Part shown: positions 55,531 to 63,793 of the stretch, in pieces
Layout: each line of letters opens with the position of its first letter
Numbering within the stretch: position 1 is the first letter of the stretch
NCBI GenBank assembly: GCA_937951615.1
Contig: CALFBH010000085.1
Span: 1-64,000, forward strand
DNA from: an uncultured Saprospiraceae bacterium
Lineage (GTDB): Bacteria; Bacteroidota; Bacteroidia; Chitinophagales; Saprospiraceae
Reading direction: 5' to 3'
Length of the DNA stretch: 64,000 nucleotides
Translations under genes and position numbers: made by a program
Notes under the pieces: generated by a model
What the model was told of the DNA's origin: nothing
The model's input: the letters and a program-made list of their open reading frames with translations, nothing else
Databases searched by the model: none

Positions 55531-57387
55531 CTAATTTTCGTCACATTCCTCAATAGTTGCAGAAAAATCGGCATTGACATCTACACTAAAACCCTCATCC
55601 AGTAAAATAAGTTGTCCGGCTTTGAAATTGACGTTTCCCATCTGGAGAACTGTACCTGTGGCGTCTATTTCATCAATAGCCTGATACGTTCCGTTGGGTA
55701 TCGGCTGATCATCTATAATTAATAAGCTTGGCAGTATCGAAGTCGTGGTCGTGGCAATATAATTCAATTGAGCATAGCGGACAGAATATTCATGATCGGA
55801 ATTTTGGTTGTTCGTATCGTTAAATTCGATAAGCCAGTCGGCCGGACTACCTGTTAGTGGTGCGGTCGAAATGGGGATGTTGGTATAGTATAAATCTGTT
55901 CCGCCATTACAGCCGAGATAAGGGTTCAGCACTTGCGTATTACCTGCGGGGTCGGTCAGTTGTATGGTAATTTCATTTTCGCAGCTACTGCCGTTTAAAC
56001 GGAAATATACTTCTAGTGAAATATCGCTTAGTATAGCACCTGCTGTATTATTATTATCTGTAAGGGTGATAGAAGGATTATTGGTAAAGCCCATAGCATC
56101 AATAAACAAATCACTATCATAAGTAAGGGTCAGCGTATCAATAGTTGTCGTCATTTGCTGGCAGAACTCGGAAGGGCACAAAGCCTGTATTTCCAACCAG
56201 TTATCGCAGCCTGGGTCATTGAAAGATATGTAAAAGTTAGGATTTTCGGTAACCAGATAATTACAAATACTGGATACAGAACACATGGTCAGATTACTGT
56301 TATAAGTAATCGTAAGATTATCAATATTTGTATAATCTACATTATCCAGTCCTGCAAGACTGGGTAAATTACTATTGTATTCAATAATTATTTCACCTTC
56401 TACTGTGGTAAGATTGGATAAAGCACTAATATCTATGAGATTTGAGTTTGTTCCAAAAGTTACAATCCCGGAAGGAGAGATATTCAGGCTTCCCTGTATG
56501 GAACTGAGATTTTCCAGCCCGTCGAGGCTGATTAGCGAAGAGACATCCATCAGCCTCAAATCCCCACCGATACTGGTCAGATTTTGCAAACCGTTCAGAT
56601 TCGTAAAATTATTCCCCATAATGTAAAAGTCTCCGGTAACTGTTGTCAGGTTATCCAGTCCTGAGAAAGACTGAAGTTCATCACCTGGGTAATACGTTTC
56701 AGCATAACAATCGCCATACCCAATCGAAACAGCGAAAAGGAAGGATTTAGCAGTATATAAGCCGCCTATTGAACTAAGACTTTGTAAGCCTGTAAAATCG
56801 CTTAACGAAGTATTGGTATAAACAGTTAGGTAGCCTGTTATAGTTTGCAATTGTTCCAGTCCTGTAAAATTTACGAGGGCAAAATTACCGGCAACCTTCA
56901 TATTGCCCCCGATACTCGCCAGGCTACCCAAGCCGCTAAAGTCGATTAGTTGCTGGTTGCCGTCATTATAAGTGGTGGAAGGTATGCAGGGGAACTCATT
57001 TCCACCTGCCTCTTGATAATCCCCAAGTTCGAAGTCACCCTCAATTTCCGTTAGGTTGTTGAGTCCGTTGAAGCTGGTCAGCATTGTGTTTTTGACAATC
57101 AGATTTCCAGTTATGGAGATTAGCTGGCTTAGTCCGGCGAGGCTGCTAATGTTGTTGTTGCCTCCACCCGAACCAACATAAAGGCTGCCTGGAAGGATGG
57201 TGCAATTTGGGTAGTTGAGTGCAAAATCGTCCACTTCCTGCTGTGAAGTAAAGGTAACATCACCAGTAGGGCAGGAAGTAGTGTTTACACTATTGACGCC
57301 ATAAGCGGTATCCGGGCTGCCCGGCTTTGCGGACAGGTTACTATTCCAAAAGCATAGAACAAGCATAAACAGGAAAATACGTTTCAT
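55531..57387 (-). CDS. Secreted receptor-L/LRR-like protein
   Basis: A 618-residue secreted protein. A signal peptide (MKRIFLFMLVLCFWNSNLSA) is followed by a region with at least ten leucine-rich, receptor L-domain-like units such as LAGLSQLISITGNLIVKNTM, LNNLTEIEGDFELGD and LDNLTTVTGDFYIMGNNFTN (about 60-400). Then come a beta domain with proprotein-convertase-P-like features (ISLEVYFRLNGSSCENEITI, TDPAGNTQVLNPYLGCNGG) and a C-terminal module (VLQMGNVNFKAGQLILLDEG, FSVDVNADFSATIEEC) that ends many Bacteroidota surface proteins. No standard T9SS tail is evident. A surface binding role is inferred. I start at ATG 57387. It is the intact relative of the pseudogene at 47200. Confidence 0.82.
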   Translation of the reverse strand: MKRIFLFMLVLCFWNSNLSAKPGSPDTAYGVNSVNTTSCPTGDVTFTSQQEVDDFALNYPNCTILPGSLYVGSGGGNNNISSLAGLSQLISITGNLIVKNTMLTSFNGLNNLTEIEGDFELGDYQEAGGNEFPCIPSTTYNDGNQQLIDFSGLGSLASIGGNMKVAGNFALVNFTGLEQLQTITGYLTVYTNTSLSDFTGLQSLSSIGGLYTAKSFLFAVSIGYGDCYAETYYPGDELQSFSGLDNLTTVTGDFYIMGNNFTNLNGLQNLTSIGGDLRLMDVSSLISLDGLENLSSIQGSLNISPSGIVTFGTNSNLIDISALSNLTTVEGEIIIEYNSNLPSLAGLDNVDYTNIDNLTITYNSNLTMCSVSSICNYLVTENPNFYISFNDPGCDNWLEIQALCPSEFCQQMTTTIDTLTLTYDSDLFIDAMGFTNNPSITLTDNNNTAGAILSDISLEVYFRLNGSSCENEITIQLTDPAGNTQVLNPYLGCNGGTDLYYTNIPISTAPLTGSPADWLIEFNDTNNQNSDHEYSVRYAQLNYIATTTTSILPSLLIIDDQPIPNGTYQAIDEIDATGTVLQMGNVNFKAGQLILLDEGFSVDVNADFSATIEECDEN

Positions 57388-57604
57388 AATTGTAGTTTTA
57401 ATAGTTATTGAATAAAAGATGCGGGTAAGATGCGATTTTTTCAAATAAACTCACAGGAAGAGTTAAACGTTTTTTACAGATTACAAATATTCAAGATGCG
57501 ATAAACGATTATGCAAAATTCTTGTTAAAAATAGGATTTATAGCTCAAAAATTCCTTTGTAAACGCTACTTTTACATGTTTTTTCTAATAAAATTTAATA
57601 AAAA

Positions 57605-59248
57605 ATGACACAAAAAAGATTTGCCGCACTTTTCACCAGTTTATTGTTCCTTACTTACTCTTTTGCTCAGCCAATGGGTGGGCAGGCACCTGAGGACTGG
57701 TTTTTGCTGGATGCACAGAAAGATAAAGTACAGGGCGTAAGTTCTGAAAAAGCTTATGCTGATTTACTGAAAGGTAAATCCTCCGAAACAATCATTGTTG
57801 CCGTAATTGATTCTGGGATTGATGTGGAACATGAAGACCTGAAAGATGTTATCTGGGTCAATGAAGATGAAATTCCTAATAATGGAAAAGACGATGATAA
57901 TAATGGTTACATAGATGACATTCATGGTTGGAATTTTATTGGTGGAAAAAATGGAGAAAATGTAGTCCATGATACTTACGAATTTGTTCGTACCTACCGT
58001 AGGTTAAACAAAAAATTTGAAGGCAAAACTGCTACATCTATTGCTAAAGCAGATGCAAAAGATTATGCGATGTATGTAAAAGTAAAAGATGAGCTGAAAA
58101 AGAAGCAGGCTGAATCTCAAATGCAGAGTATGCAAATTAAAGGTTTTTATGAAGCCATCAATAGTGCCGTGAAAACGGTCAAAGGAAATCTTGGCGAAGA
58201 TGCTGCACTCAATGTAGAATCACTGGAAGCAGTAGATGCAGGCGAAGATGAAGAACTGGCAGGTGCTCTGGATATGCTACTGAATGTTTTCAGAAGAGGA
58301 GCAACAGAAGAAGACCTGAAAGAACTGGAAGAAGGTATAAAGTATTTCGATACGCAAGCGAATTATCATTTCAACCCAGAATATGACCCGCGTAGTATTG
58401 TTGGTGACAATTACGAAAATTCTTCTGAGCGTTATTATGGAAATAATGATGTGGAAGGACCAGATGCTTTTCACGGAACACACGTTGCTGGTATTATCGG
58501 AGCCAATCGCAATAATTCATTGGGTGTAAGAGGTATTGCAGACAATGTACGCATCATGTCTATTCGCGCAGTGCCGGATGGTGATGAGCGCGACAAAGAT
58601 GTAGCCAATGCTATTCGTTATGCAGTTGAAAACGGAGCGCGGGTTATCAATATGAGTTTTGGAAAAAGCTACGACTCGGATAAAGGTGCAGTAGATGCAG
58701 CCGTCAAATTTGCTGAAAAAAATGATGTATTGCTGGTACACGCAGCAGGCAACAGTGCTGAAAATATTGACGTGGCAGCCAATTTTCCGAATGACCGCTA
58801 TGGCGGAAAACGCAAGCAAGCTAAAAATTGGCTGGAAATCGGTGCATTATCCTGGCAGGGAGGCGACAACCCAATTGCCAGTTTTTCCAATTACGGAAAG
58901 GACAATGTAGATGTTTTCTCCCCTGGGGTTGATCTAAATTCTACGATACCGGATAATGGTTACGCGCCATCCAGCGGAACCAGTATGGCTGCTCCGGCAG
59001 CAGCAGGCGTTGCAGCGATGATTATGTCTTATTATCCCAAGCTAAGTGCTTGTCAGGTGAAAGAAATTATGATGGAATCATCTGTAGATGCGAGTAGTCA
59101 GGAAGTTAATTGCCCAGGCGCAGAACGCATTCAGTTCAATGAACTTTGTCGTACCGGTGGTGTGGTAAATGCATACGAAGCCGTAAAACTGGCAGCAAAA
59201 ACAAAAGGAAAACGCAAGAAGAAAAAAGTGAAAAAGCCAAGAGCATAA
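57605..59248 (+). CDS. S8 family serine peptidase (subtilase)
   Basis: A 547-residue secreted subtilase with a signal peptide (FAALFTSLLFLTYSFAQ). The catalytic triad is Asp69 (VAVIDSGIDVEHEDL), His290 (FHGTHVAGIIG) and Ser460 (SSGTSMAAPAAAGVAAM). An insertion of about 160 residues between Asp and His (about 120-280) is helical and acidic (VKDELKKKQAESQMQSMQIK, EEDLKELEEGIKYFDTQ) and much longer than in classical subtilisins. There is no separate inhibitor prodomain and no T9SS tail; the C-terminus is very basic (KGKRKKKKVKKPRA). Expected role: periplasmic or extracellular proteolysis. A terminator follows. Confidence 0.93.
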   Translation: MTQKRFAALFTSLLFLTYSFAQPMGGQAPEDWFLLDAQKDKVQGVSSEKAYADLLKGKSSETIIVAVIDSGIDVEHEDLKDVIWVNEDEIPNNGKDDDNNGYIDDIHGWNFIGGKNGENVVHDTYEFVRTYRRLNKKFEGKTATSIAKADAKDYAMYVKVKDELKKKQAESQMQSMQIKGFYEAINSAVKTVKGNLGEDAALNVESLEAVDAGEDEELAGALDMLLNVFRRGATEEDLKELEEGIKYFDTQANYHFNPEYDPRSIVGDNYENSSERYYGNNDVEGPDAFHGTHVAGIIGANRNNSLGVRGIADNVRIMSIRAVPDGDERDKDVANAIRYAVENGARVINMSFGKSYDSDKGAVDAAVKFAEKNDVLLVHAAGNSAENIDVAANFPNDRYGGKRKQAKNWLEIGALSWQGGDNPIASFSNYGKDNVDVFSPGVDLNSTIPDNGYAPSSGTSMAAPAAAGVAAMIMSYYPKLSACQVKEIMMESSVDASSQEVNCPGAERIQFNELCRTGGVVNAYEAVKLAAKTKGKRKKKKVKKPRA

Positions 59249-59272
59249 GGGCATTTTTCATAGATGATTTTG

Positions 59273-59310
59273 AAGGGTCAAATGGGGTTTCCATTTGACC
59301 CTTATTCTTT
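59273..59310 (+). terminator. Terminator after S8 protease gene
   Basis: A perfect 13-bp stem AAGGGTCAAATGG / CCATTTGACCCTT with loop GGTTT, followed by a T-rich tail (ATTCTTTT). Confidence 0.92.
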
Positions 59311-59379
59311 TAGGGGATAAATATTAGAAATTAACCATTAATTGGTAGGGCAAACGCATCAAATTAAAAAGTAACCTGA

Positions 59380-59609
59380 GTCGTCTGACGATTCAATTTA
59401 TTCAGGAGTTCATTGTCTTGGAAATCATCATACGTGTGGATAAGCAACCATCGTCAGCCGACTTTTCTTCTTCATTTTCCAAATTTAAATTTAATGCGGT
59501 GTTCAAAGTATGGAATAGTCGGCAGACGAAGGATTTGATTAAAATTAGTGGTTTGTCCCCTAAAATATGCTGTATTTTCAACTGAATTCGTCTGACGACA
59601 ACGGAATTT
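59380..59609. repeat. Interspersed GTCGTCAGACGA repeat, copy 2
   Basis: A non-coding element whose right half (59504-59609) is the reverse complement of the core at 1151-1256. Near-palindromic words GTCGTCTGACGA, CGTCAGCCGAC, GTCGGCAGACGA and TCGTCTGACGAC occur at regular-looking intervals. It fills most of the gap between the S8 protease and FAD oxidoreductase genes (59249-59695). Confidence 0.8.
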
Positions 59610-59695
59610 GCTCAACGATGCTTTGATAGAACACGACTAAAATTTTGATGCGTTTGCCCTAGAATGGACTAAGTTTACTCGATAATCATAAAGCT

Positions 59696-60964
59696 ATGCA
59701 AACAACTAATAAGACGATTGTAATATGTGGAGCTGGCATTGCAGGAATAGCTACGGCATATTACCTGACAAAGCTCAATAATAAGCTGAATATTATTTTA
59801 ATTGATAAAAATCAGCCCTTGTCTTTTACAACGAGTAAATCAGGCGAAAATTTCAGAGATTTCTGGCCGCAAAAATGCATGAGAGAATTTGCAAGCCACA
59901 GTATTCGTTTAATGGAAGACTTGAAGGATGACTATGGGCATGACACTTTCAAGATGTCATTTTCCGGCTATAATTTTGTGAGTCATGACAAAGAAAAACC
60001 GATTTTTTCGATAAACTCGAATGAACATTCTGAAGAATATTTTGAAGAAATTACCGATACGACAACTATTCTTAATAAACATGCTTATTTGAGCAAAAGT
60101 GTAGAGAAAATAATCTCCATTAAAAATGCTGGGAATATAGATGTTTATGCAATGGGGAGCTTAATGCTCAAAGAGTCCAAAAAAATAGGTGTAAAACAGC
60201 TTCAAGGAGAAGTTGTAGCTATAGAAAAAAAGGAATCGAAATTCCTGCTAATCCTGGCGTCAAAAAAAACGATAAGTGCTGATCAAGTCGTTATTGCAAC
60301 GGGACCTTTTATCAATAACATCGCAAATATGCTGGGATTCCAATTCCCCATTGAAAATACACTTCAACGAAAATTTATCATTCCCGACCCTAAAAATATC
60401 ATCCCAAGAGATATGCCTTTTACGATTTATGCTGATGCTCAACATTTAAACTGGTCGGAGGAGGAACGTACCTTTTTTGCTTCAGAAGAAAAGTACAAGA
60501 ACTTATTGGATGAATTTCCTGGCGGCTTACACATCAAACCTGAAGGGGAAGGGATTAAATTAGGCTGGGCATTTAATAGACACACGGAGATTCCGAAATG
60601 GGAGACTTCACAGGCTGATTTTTTTCCCCAGGTCGTCTTAAAAGGAGCAAGTCGTTTTATTCCTCGGCTCATTGAATACGAAAATGACGTTCCTACACCG
60701 CTCATACAATATGCTGGATATTATACTCGAACAAAAGAAAATTGGCCGCTTATTGGCCCAACCAAAATTCCAGATGTGTTTGTAATCGGCGCACTTGCAG
60801 GTTATGGAACGATGTCGGCATGTGCAGCAGGACAGCTTTGCGCTAAATATGTTTTAAACGAAACAGAATTGCCCGATTACGCAGACTACTTTCATCCTAT
60901 GAAATATCAGAACCCAGCTATTGTTAAAGAAATTAAGGAGATTAAAAGTGATGGACAGTTATAA
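59696..60964 (+). CDS. DAO-family FAD-dependent oxidoreductase
   Basis: A 422-residue flavoprotein of the D-amino-acid oxidase/glycine oxidase-like (DAO) superfamily. The FAD-binding start is TIVICGAGIAGIATAYYLTK, with the second-strand acidic ILIDKN. SKSGENFRDFWPQKCMREFA resembles the substrate-side block of the family, ISADQVVIATGPFINNIANM the middle, and VFVIGALAGYGTMSACAAGQ the C-terminal FAD contact. Substrate unknown (an amine or amino acid is likely). It is cytoplasmic. The next frame, 40 bp downstream, is a methyltransferase remnant. Confidence 0.87.
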   Translation: MQTTNKTIVICGAGIAGIATAYYLTKLNNKLNIILIDKNQPLSFTTSKSGENFRDFWPQKCMREFASHSIRLMEDLKDDYGHDTFKMSFSGYNFVSHDKEKPIFSINSNEHSEEYFEEITDTTTILNKHAYLSKSVEKIISIKNAGNIDVYAMGSLMLKESKKIGVKQLQGEVVAIEKKESKFLLILASKKTISADQVVIATGPFINNIANMLGFQFPIENTLQRKFIIPDPKNIIPRDMPFTIYADAQHLNWSEEERTFFASEEKYKNLLDEFPGGLHIKPEGEGIKLGWAFNRHTEIPKWETSQADFFPQVVLKGASRFIPRLIEYENDVPTPLIQYAGYYTRTKENWPLIGPTKIPDVFVIGALAGYGTMSACAAGQLCAKYVLNETELPDYADYFHPMKYQNPAIVKEIKEIKSDGQL

Positions 60965-60969
60965 GTAAG

Positions 60970-61005
60970 TGGAAATACAAATCCAAACGTCAAATTCAAA
61001 TTCAA
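60970..61005. repeat. AAATTCAAATTCAA word repeat
   Basis: GGAAATACAAATCCAAACGT, CAAATTCAAATTCAA lies directly in front of the methyltransferase remnant ATG. It is nearly the same as 62271-62310 after the ABC ATPase gene, including the AGTGGAAA(T/C)ACAAAT start. Confidence 0.8.
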
Positions 61006-61241
61006 TGGAATACAAAAGCTACACCGTATATGACAATCAGGATTTTTTTGATGCTTATATTCAAAAAAGGAGTTTGGGTGGGTCTCCAGAAGATTACTTC
61101 AAATTATTTAAAAGAGCCGGCTTTCAAATGTCCGAATTAAGAGAATCCAAACCAGTAAAGTCAAATTTTACAAATATAGAAGAATACGAAAGGAGAAGTC
61201 GGATACCTTTATTTATGATGTTTAAATTGACATCGCATTAA
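61005..61241 (+). pseudogene. SAM methyltransferase with internal deletion
   Basis: A 78-codon frame. The first 30 residues (EYKSYTVYDNQDFFDAYIQK, RSLGGSP) look like the N-terminus of a class I methyltransferase (Tyr...FFDAYIQKR...SPN). The rest (EDYFKLFKRAGFQMSELRES, then EEYERRSRIPLFMMFKL) looks like the C-terminal end of the same kind of enzyme. The central Rossmann domain with the SAM-binding GxGxG is missing. The simplest reading is an in-frame internal deletion that removed about 150 residues. Both halves are assigned from pattern memory. Word repeats lie on both sides (60970-61005, 61250-61284). Confidence 0.55.
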
Positions 61242-61249
61242 AAAGCACG

Positions 61250-61284
61250 ACAACACAACAACACCTCAACACGACAACACACAT
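61250..61284. repeat. GACAACAC-family words
   Basis: CGACAACACAACAACACCTC, AACACGACAACACAC: degenerate copies of the array word at 1-123, upstream of the ABC ATPase gene. Confidence 0.8.
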
Positions 61285-61315
61285 TTAGTCGTAAAAAAAT
61301 CCCCTTATGTCTTTT

Positions 61316-61350
61316 TTTGTTTTAATATTGTGGGAAATAGCTAACTTTTG
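61316..61350 (+). promoter_or_regulatory. Possible promoter of ABC transporter operon
   Basis: TTTG (61316-61319), a 22-bp gap and TAACTTTTG (61342-61350) approximate the Bacteroidota promoter, 16 bp before the ATG. One extra T separates the -7 element from the consensus. Confidence 0.4.
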
Positions 61351-61365
61351 CTGAAATTATAAGAA

Positions 61366-62271
61366 ATGAACATCTTAGAACTTAATAAAGTCGTAAAGAC
61401 CTACGAAAATCATGTTGCAGTAGATGGTGTCAGTTTTGCTGTGCCTGAAGGCAGTATTTTTGGTTTGCTAGGACCCAATGGCGCAGGAAAAACATCGCTG
61501 ATTCGCATCATCACGACCATCACGCGGGCAGACAGCGGTACAGTCTTGCTAGGCGGCGAAACACTGAATGGCAACCATCCTTCACAAATCGGGTATATGC
61601 CGGAAGAGCGTGGATTGTACAAAAAAATGAAGGTCGGCGACCATCTGATTTATCTCGCACGACTGAAAGGATTGTCCAAGAAAGTTGCCAATCAGGAAAT
61701 TAATTACTGGTTTGAAAAATTTGGGATTGAAGACTGGTGGAACAAAAAAGTCGAGGAACTCTCGAAAGGGATGCAACAAAAAATTCAGTTTATCTCAACA
61801 GTCGTACATAAGCCGAGCCTGCTGATTCTGGATGAACCATTTTCGGGTTTAGATCCCATTAATACCAATCTGATTAAGGACGAAATTTATGAACTCAACC
61901 AGAAAGGCACCAGCATTATTTTCTCAACGCACCGCATGGAACAAGTCGAGGAAGTTTGTGAGGAAATTGTGTTGATTAATAAAGGAAAAAATATTCTAGG
62001 CGGACTAGTAAAAGACGTCAAAAATCGATTCAAAGAAAACCTTTTTCAGGTCAAATTTGAAGGCGAGCTACCCGCAGATATGGAAAGTCGTTTTAAGATC
62101 GCATCAAAATCCGACCGTGACCTAACCATCCAAATTGGCGAAGGCGAAGACTCCAACGAAATTTTACAATACCTAGTTCGCAATAACCTGCACATCATTT
62201 CTTTTGAAGAAATTCTACCAACCCTTAATGAAATTTTCATCAAGCAGGTAAACGGCGTAACAGCAGAATAA
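61366..62271 (+). CDS. ABC transporter ATP-binding protein (NatA-like)
   Basis: A 301-residue ATPase. Walker A GPNGAGKTS (Gly36-Thr43), signature LSKGMQQK (from Leu132), Walker B LLILDEP (152-158) and the switch His in IIFSTHRM are all intact. The C-terminal 80 residues are the extra domain typical of ABC-2 exporters of the NatA type (SFEEILPTLNEIFIKQV end). It powers the permease encoded 115 bp downstream. The NatA-NatB type exports sodium or small molecules; the substrate here is unknown. Confidence 0.94.
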   Translation: MNILELNKVVKTYENHVAVDGVSFAVPEGSIFGLLGPNGAGKTSLIRIITTITRADSGTVLLGGETLNGNHPSQIGYMPEERGLYKKMKVGDHLIYLARLKGLSKKVANQEINYWFEKFGIEDWWNKKVEELSKGMQQKIQFISTVVHKPSLLILDEPFSGLDPINTNLIKDEIYELNQKGTSIIFSTHRMEQVEEVCEEIVLINKGKNILGGLVKDVKNRFKENLFQVKFEGELPADMESRFKIASKSDRDLTIQIGEGEDSNEILQYLVRNNLHIISFEEILPTLNEIFIKQVNGVTAE

Positions 62272-62386
62272 GTGGAAACACAAATTCAAATTCAACCGTC
62301 AAATTCAAAAAGTCGTCGATTATTTTTTTTAGCTAAATTGAAATCATCAACACGACAACACATCAACACCACAACACAACAATATC
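62271..62386. repeat. AAATTCAAATTCAA and GACAACAC words
   Basis: GGAAACACAAATTCAAATTC, AACCGTCAAATTCAAAAAG (62274-62312) is followed by TCAACACGACAACACATCAA, CACCACAACACAACAATATC (62347-62386). The order AAATTC word then GACAACAC word is the same as at 60965-61284. Confidence 0.85.
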
Positions 62387-63709
62387 ATGGACAAACTTTG
62401 GCTCATTGTAAAACGCGAATACCTCACGCGGGTAAAAAAATGGACATTTATACTGGCAACGTTGGCAACACCGCTGGCTGTCGCAGGCTTCATTGCCGTG
62501 TCTGCGCTATTGGCAAATCAAAGCGAAGAGCAGCGCATTGCGCTAAAAGACGACTCTGGTATTTTTGTTGAAAAGACAATCAAAGACTCGGATCGGGCAA
62601 AATTTATCATGAGCAATGAGCCATTGGATAGCCTGATAGCCAATTATGAGAAAATGAATTTCGACGGAGTACTGCATGTACCCGATTTTAGGGAACGACT
62701 GGAGAAAGACAAAGAACTGGCAGTCAATTATTACTCCGATGGGCAATTGGGTGTAGTGACCAAAATGTTCATTGAATCCAGAATGGCAAAACGAATTAAA
62801 AGTCATAAAATAGATAAGTCAGGCTACGATAAAAAGATTATTGAAAATTTTGAAACGGAAGTCACGATTGATGAAAAAGCCGCTTCTGGCGAAGACACTG
62901 GCGTAGGCAATCGCGCTGAAATTGCCACTGGTTTTGGGATGATGATGGGCTTTTTCATGTACATGGCCATTTTTATATACGGCATGATGGTGATGCGCAG
63001 TGTGATGGAAGAAAAAACAAACCGGATTGTAGAAGTGATGATTTCTTCGGTAAAGCCATTCCAACTGATGATGGGAAAATTGATTGGCGTTGGCGGTGTT
63101 GGCTTGACGCAGTTGCTGATTTGGATTATTCTGATTCCGGGCGTTGTGTTTATTACTGGGCTGCTCTTCCCTATTGACCCTGCGACAATGAGCGGATCGG
63201 GGATGCCAGGCGGTGGACAGGAGATGAATCCAGAAGAAATGGAAAGCCTGATTTACCAGATGGGCGAAACGTTGGGCGCATTGAACTGGTGGTTTATTCT
63301 TCCCTTGTTTATTATCTTTTTTATGGGTGGATATTTTGTGTATTCTTCCCTTTTTGCTGCCATTGGTTCTACCATCAGCGATGATATGGGCGAGTCACAA
63401 TCCCTCACGATGCCGATTAGTATGTTGGTCGTATTGGCGGTGCTGATTATGAGTGCTGTTGTGCAGAACCCAAATAGCTCATTGGCTACCTGGTCTTCTA
63501 TGGTGCCCTTTTTCTCTCCGGTCGTCATGCCTGCTCGGCTGGCCTTCGACCCGCCACTTTGGGAGGTGATACTTTCTGTATTGATTCTGATTGTCTCTTC
63601 TGTATTTTTTGTCTGGCTTTCTGCCCGCATTTATCGCGTAGGTATTTTGATGTATGGTAAGAAAGTGACCTTTAAAGAACTTGCAAAATGGATGTTTTAT
63701 AAGGGGTGA
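62387..63709 (+). CDS. ABC transporter permease (ABC-2/NatB-like)
   Basis: A 440-residue membrane protein. TM1 near residues 17-42 (WTFILATLATPLAVAGFIAV) is followed by a large extracytoplasmic domain (about 43-180). Then five or so helices follow: GMMMGFFMYMAIFIYGMMVM, the cytoplasmic EEKTNRIVEVMISSVKPFQL motif typical of ABC-2 permeases, GLTQLLIWIILIPGVVFITG, WWFILPLFIIFFMGGYFVYS, SMLVVLAVLIMSAVV and VILSVLILIVSSVFFVWLSA. It forms the channel for the ATPase encoded upstream. Confidence 0.93.
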   Translation: MDKLWLIVKREYLTRVKKWTFILATLATPLAVAGFIAVSALLANQSEEQRIALKDDSGIFVEKTIKDSDRAKFIMSNEPLDSLIANYEKMNFDGVLHVPDFRERLEKDKELAVNYYSDGQLGVVTKMFIESRMAKRIKSHKIDKSGYDKKIIENFETEVTIDEKAASGEDTGVGNRAEIATGFGMMMGFFMYMAIFIYGMMVMRSVMEEKTNRIVEVMISSVKPFQLMMGKLIGVGGVGLTQLLIWIILIPGVVFITGLLFPIDPATMSGSGMPGGGQEMNPEEMESLIYQMGETLGALNWWFILPLFIIFFMGGYFVYSSLFAAIGSTISDDMGESQSLTMPISMLVVLAVLIMSAVVQNPNSSLATWSSMVPFFSPVVMPARLAFDPPLWEVILSVLILIVSSVFFVWLSARIYRVGILMYGKKVTFKELAKWMFYKG

Positions 63710-63768
63710 TTTGGTGATTGGTGTATTGGGTAACTAGTAATTAGTTGATTGGTAACTGGGTTAAGAAG
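63707..63768. repeat. CCAATCACCAATACACC-family words
   Basis: GGTGATTTGGTGATTGGTGT, ATTGGGTAACTAGTAATTAG, TTGATTGGTAACTGGG directly after the ABC permease stop; same family as 53160-53311. Confidence 0.88.
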
Positions 63769-63793
63769 AGGTATTTTTTAAGTGTAAACAAAC

